From positions 1-8,707 of the forward strand of contig CAAGIE010000033.1 of the NCBI GenBank assembly GCA_900769835.1: DNA of 8,707 nucleotides, in the 5' to 3' direction. The position numbers and the translations under genes were made by a program. Numbering within the stretch: position 1 is the stretch's first letter; each line of letters opens with the position of its first letter. Source of the stretch: an uncultured Oscillospiraceae bacterium. Its GTDB lineage: Bacteria; Bacillota; Clostridia; Oscillospirales; Oscillospiraceae. The notes beneath the pieces were generated by a model. The model was not told the origin of the DNA. It was given only the letters and a program-made list of their open reading frames with translations, and did not search any database. This document shows, one piece after another, positions 6,045 to 8,707 of this stretch.

Positions 6045-7427
6045 ATGGCAAAACGAGTGGCGCAGGCACTGGATGTGCAAGTGGATTTCGGAAAAACCAT
6101 TGGCAAATTCCGTCCTATGCACGGCATCGGTCAACCGCCGATGACCGGGTTGAGCAATACCTTTTTCCCTTACTTAAAGCGGGCGGGCATCCCGTATTCC
6201 CGCCTGCACGATGTAGGCGGCTGGATGGGCGGCGGTCTGTATGTGGACATTCCCAATCTGTTCCCCGATTTTTCTGCGGACGTGGAAGACCCCGCATCCT
6301 ACAATTTTGCATTTACCGATAAGATCATCGCAGGCCTTGTGGAGAATGCCTGCCAGCCTTATTTCCGCCTGGGCGTGACCATCGAAAATGAGCATATGGT
6401 CAAAGCCTACCGGATCTTCCCACCGGAGGATTATGAGAAATGGGCAAGGATCTGCGAACACGTGATCCGCCATTATAACGAGGGCTGGGCAAATGGCTTC
6501 CATTACGGCATTACCTATTGGGAGATCTGGAACGAGCCGGATGATTGCTTCCAGCTTAAGACTTCCGCAATGTGGCGTGGCACGCCCCAAGACTACTACC
6601 GTTTGTATTCCACCACTGCAAAGCACCTCAAAGCCTGCTTTGGGGATACCATCAAGGTGGGCGGCTATGGTCATTGCGGCCTTTATGAGTTCCGGCGAGA
6701 TGTGGATTTCAAGGGTATTCAGCCAGAGGAGAAAATCTACGAATTTACCATCAATTTCCACCACGGCTTTTTCCGCCACTTGCAGGAAACCGGCGCGCCG
6801 CTGGACTTCTTCTCCTGGCACGTCTATGATAATTGCCACGACAGTACCCGCCAGGACTTCACGGTGATCGCCCGGCACGCAGACTATTGCCGCCGACTGC
6901 TGGATCACTATGGCTTTACGAAAGCAGAGCATCATCTTAATGAGTGGAATATTAAGACAGATCGCTTTCACAGAGATGCGCCTGTTGCTTCTGCCCGGAC
7001 GCTGGCGTTTATGCTGTTGATGCAGACCACCTCTGTGGATCTGATGTGCTTTTATGATGGCGGCATCGGCTTTTCGGACTATCGTTGCCTCATAAACCCC
7101 GACAACGGGACTCCTTATCGCACCTACTATTCCTTTATGATGTTCGATGCACTGTACCGACTGGGTGACCAGGTGCATTGTCAGTGCGGGGGAGAAGGGG
7201 TGTTCGCCGCCGCAGGTCGAAACGGGAAAAAGGCAGAGATCGTTCTGGCAAACACCAAGGAGATCCCTGCGGACATAACCCTGGACATCAGCGGTTTTTC
7301 CGCCACCAATGTACAGATTCTGCGGATTGACGAGGAAAATCGCTATACGCTCACCGGCGAAAATTTGGGAAAGACCATCACCATCCCGCCCCATGGCACA
7401 CTGGAAATCAAAATGTTTGATCTGTAA
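6045..7427 (+). CDS. GH39-like glycoside hydrolase, cytoplasmic
   Basis: Predicted retaining glycosidase of clan GH-A, 460 residues. A (beta/alpha)8 barrel spans about residues 12-375. The acid/base E164 lies in YWEIWNEPD (158-166), and the probable nucleophile is E300 in HHLNEWN (296-302). Early barrel blocks SRLHDVGG (52-59) and FRLGVTIENEH (107-117) and the later SWHVYDN (257-263) fit GH39-like proteins, which include beta-xylosidases and alpha-L-iduronidases. A beta-sandwich tail follows from about 380 to the end. No signal peptide or cell-wall anchor is seen, so it should act on imported saccharides or glycosides. ATG follows AAGAGG (6033-6038) by 6 bases and lies 10 bases after the deacetylase stop, so both enzymes are cotranscribed and probably act on the same compound. 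Similar uncharacterised proteins are common in gut Firmicutes, so family placement is likely and substrate unknown. Confidence 0.85.
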   Translation: MAKRVAQALDVQVDFGKTIGKFRPMHGIGQPPMTGLSNTFFPYLKRAGIPYSRLHDVGGWMGGGLYVDIPNLFPDFSADVEDPASYNFAFTDKIIAGLVENACQPYFRLGVTIENEHMVKAYRIFPPEDYEKWARICEHVIRHYNEGWANGFHYGITYWEIWNEPDDCFQLKTSAMWRGTPQDYYRLYSTTAKHLKACFGDTIKVGGYGHCGLYEFRRDVDFKGIQPEEKIYEFTINFHHGFFRHLQETGAPLDFFSWHVYDNCHDSTRQDFTVIARHADYCRRLLDHYGFTKAEHHLNEWNIKTDRFHRDAPVASARTLAFMLLMQTTSVDLMCFYDGGIGFSDYRCLINPDNGTPYRTYYSFMMFDALYRLGDQVHCQCGGEGVFAAAGRNGKKAEIVLANTKEIPADITLDISGFSATNVQILRIDEENRYTLTGENLGKTITIPPHGTLEIKMFDL

Positions 7428-7430
7428 ATT

Positions 7431-7463
7431 AAAAGAGAGCAGTGGTCAACTGCTCTCTTTTTT
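7431..7463 (+). terminator. Intrinsic terminator of the LacI/deacetylase/glycosidase operon
   Basis: A 10-base-pair core stem (AGAGAGCAGT at 7434-7443 with ACTGCTCTCT at 7449-7458) has a 5-base loop and is extended by three A-T pairs. It ends in a run of six T (7458-7463). It starts four bases after the glycosidase stop and closes the operon. Confidence 0.94.
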
Positions 7464-7495
7464 GAATTTTTCGGGAAAAATGAGAGGGTTGACCC

Positions 7496-7524
7496 TTGCG
7501 AAAACCGATGGGTTCTGTTATAAT
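7496..7524 (+). promoter_or_regulatory. Promoter of the Ig-like surface protein gene
   Basis: The -35 TTGCGA (7496-7501), a 17-base spacer and a consensus -10 TATAAT (7519-7524) have a TGt extended -10. An inverted repeat AGGGT-TG-ACCCT (7485-7496) abuts the -35 and is a possible regulator site. Confidence 0.75.
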
Positions 7525-7556
7525 GTATGCGTGAAAAAAGTTCAGGAGGTTGAACT

Positions 7557-8707
7557 ATGAAAATTCTGAAGAGATTAGGCGCGCTTTTGCTGGTACTGGC
7601 ACTGCTTCTTTCTGTTGCGCCGGCAATGACCTTGCGGGCAAATGCAGAGAAACTGGAGTCCACAGATAAGGACCCCAGCCACGAAGTCGAAGACGATTTC
7701 TTTGATGGCGAGGACAGAGTGGCTACCGGCATTGCGCTGGCAGGCAATTATAAGATCGTATACCTGATTGGTGAGGCGCTGGATAAGACCGGTCTGGAGA
7801 TCGTTGTTTCTTATTCCGATGGCACCACCAAGGTCGTCACGGATGGTTATGAGATCACCGGTTTTGATTCCACAACCGCCGGCACCAAGACCCTGACGGT
7901 TTACTGCAAGGGCTTTACCGCTACCTACAATGTCGTGGTGGAAGAGCCCGTTGTGCTGACCGGCATTACCATTACCGCTCCCACCAAGACCGAGTACGAG
8001 ATCGGCGAAGTACTGGATCTGGCAGGTCTGGCCATCACCGCAAACTATTCTGATGGAACCACCAAGGCCGTTGCTGACGATTACACGGTTACCGGCTTTG
8101 ACTCCCAGACCTCCGGTTCCAAGATCGTTACCGTTACTTATGCCGGCAAGACCGCAACATTCACTGTCGTGGTGAACGAGCCCGTTGTCATCACCGGCAT
8201 CGAGATCGCAGGTGATCCCAAGACCGAGTACAAGTTCGGCGAAGAGCTGGATACCACCGGCCTGGCAATTCTGGTTCACTACTCCAACGGCACCACCGAG
8301 GAGCTGACCGAGGGCTTCACCGTCACCGGTTACACCGCTGACCTGGCTGGCGAGCAGATGCTGACCGTTGAGTACGGCGAGTTCCGCACCGAGTACACTG
8401 TTACCGTTGCTGCACCCGTTGTTCCTGCATACATCACCATTACCGCTCCCACCAAGACCGAGTACGAGATCGGCGAGGCTCTGAGACTGGCTGGCCTGGT
8501 TGTTACCGTACATTACTCCGACGGTTCTACTCAGGTTACCGACATCTACGAGGTTACCGGTTACGACGCTAACGTTGCTGGCAAGCAGACCATTACCGTT
8601 ACCTACTTCGCAATGGAAGCAACCTTCGACGTCACCGTCAATGAGCCCGCTCCCGTTGTTGAGCAGACCGGCATCGAGATCACCACTCTGCCCACCAAGC
8701 TGACCTA
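7557..8707 (+). CDS. Exported surface protein with group 3 bacterial Ig-like (Big_3) repeats, 5' part
   Basis: Secreted or wall-associated protein of unknown function; the frame is still open at the window edge after 383 codons. The signal peptide has a basic start (MKILKRLG), a hydrophobic core (about 9-22) and a probable cleavage after ANA at residue 30. An acidic linker (about 31-54) follows. From about residue 57 come tandem Big_3 domains with a 78-residue period, each built as TGI-x-I, KTEYEIGE-x-LD, GL-x-I-x-V-x-YSDGT, VTGFD, an AGxxTLTV-like strand and TxTVxVNEP. Such domains act as stalks or adhesion modules in surface proteins. No LPXTG, SLH or enzyme domain is visible yet; it would lie downstream. 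ATG at 7557 follows AGGAGG (7544-7549) by 7 bases. It has its own promoter after a terminator, so it is independent of the sugar operon. Confidence 0.92.
   Translation, partial: MKILKRLGALLLVLALLLSVAPAMTLRANAEKLESTDKDPSHEVEDDFFDGEDRVATGIALAGNYKIVYLIGEALDKTGLEIVVSYSDGTTKVVTDGYEITGFDSTTAGTKTLTVYCKGFTATYNVVVEEPVVLTGITITAPTKTEYEIGEVLDLAGLAITANYSDGTTKAVADDYTVTGFDSQTSGSKIVTVTYAGKTATFTVVVNEPVVITGIEIAGDPKTEYKFGEELDTTGLAILVHYSNGTTEELTEGFTVTGYTADLAGEQMLTVEYGEFRTEYTVTVAAPVVPAYITITAPTKTEYEIGEALRLAGLVVTVHYSDGSTQVTDIYEVTGYDANVAGKQTITVTYFAMEATFDVTVNEPAPVVEQTGIEITTLPTKLT
7725..8707 (+). repeat. Tandem Ig-like (Big_3) coding repeats, period 234 bases
   Basis: Repeat units begin at 7725, 7959, 8193, 8427 and 8667, the last one cut by the window edge. 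The first four are spaced exactly 234 bases (78 codons); the fifth comes 240 bases after the fourth because its linker has two extra residues (NEPAPVVEQ). Unit 1 is the most diverged, with VYCKGF in place of VTYAGK. Units 2 and 4 share a 41-base identical block (7968-8008 and 8436-8476). Confidence 0.85.

Noticed and set aside
6174..7394. Long minus-strand open frame (406 codons) opposite the glycosidase
   Set aside because: Shadow frame: the plus-strand gene has a ribosome site, catalytic pair and terminator, and the antisense product has no family pattern.
7489..7494. TTGACC as the -35 of the surface protein promoter
   Set aside because: It would give a 24-base spacer to TATAAT; TTGCGA at 7496 gives 17 bases.
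7575..8513. Minus-strand Gly/Asn-rich open frame (312 codons) opposite the Ig-like repeats
   Set aside because: Its repetitive sequence is the complement of the Thr/Val-rich repeats; the plus frame has promoter, ribosome site and signal peptide.

Overview
The window looks like a chromosomal stretch from a gut-type clostridial Firmicute, most like the Oscillospiraceae or Lachnospiraceae. The evidence is moderate G+C, strong GGAGG ribosome sites, sigma-A promoters with 17-base spacers and frequent extended -10 TG motifs, M20C dipeptidase and tandem OB-fold genes typical of Clostridia, and a LacI/deacetylase/glycosidase cluster. The taxon is inferred from protein style, not from a marker search.

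Layout. 1-654 is the 3' part of prfB (release factor 2). 669-1046 is a self-contained secG unit with its own promoter and terminator. 1048-2548 is pepD, an M20C dipeptidase, with its own promoter. It converges on, and overlaps by 6 bases, a minus-strand gene (2543-3166) for a tandem OB-fold SSB-like protein. 3258-4136 (minus) is a 10-TM EamA/DMT transporter with its own promoter and terminator.

The most interesting part is 3258-7463. A 147-base divergent control region (4137-4283) separates the transporter from a three-gene operon: a LacI-family regulator, a cytoplasmic CE4-type polysaccharide deacetylase (4-base ATGA overlap with the regulator), and a cytoplasmic GH39-like glycosidase (10-base gap). 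A strong hairpin terminator closes the operon. The control region holds one good promoter in each direction. Between them lie a TTTCGAAA palindrome and two direct AGACGGC repeats, each repeat touching or abutting one -35 box, which makes them a candidate operator. I infer a locally regulated system that removes acyl groups from an imported oligosaccharide or glycoside and then hydrolyses it inside the cell. The substrate cannot be read from the sequence, and the transporter link rests on the shared control region.

7496-8707 starts an exported surface protein: promoter, signal peptide, acidic linker and at least four group 3 bacterial Ig-like repeats with a 78-residue period. It runs off the end of the window. 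I saw no tRNA, rRNA, CRISPR array, insertion sequence or phage gene.
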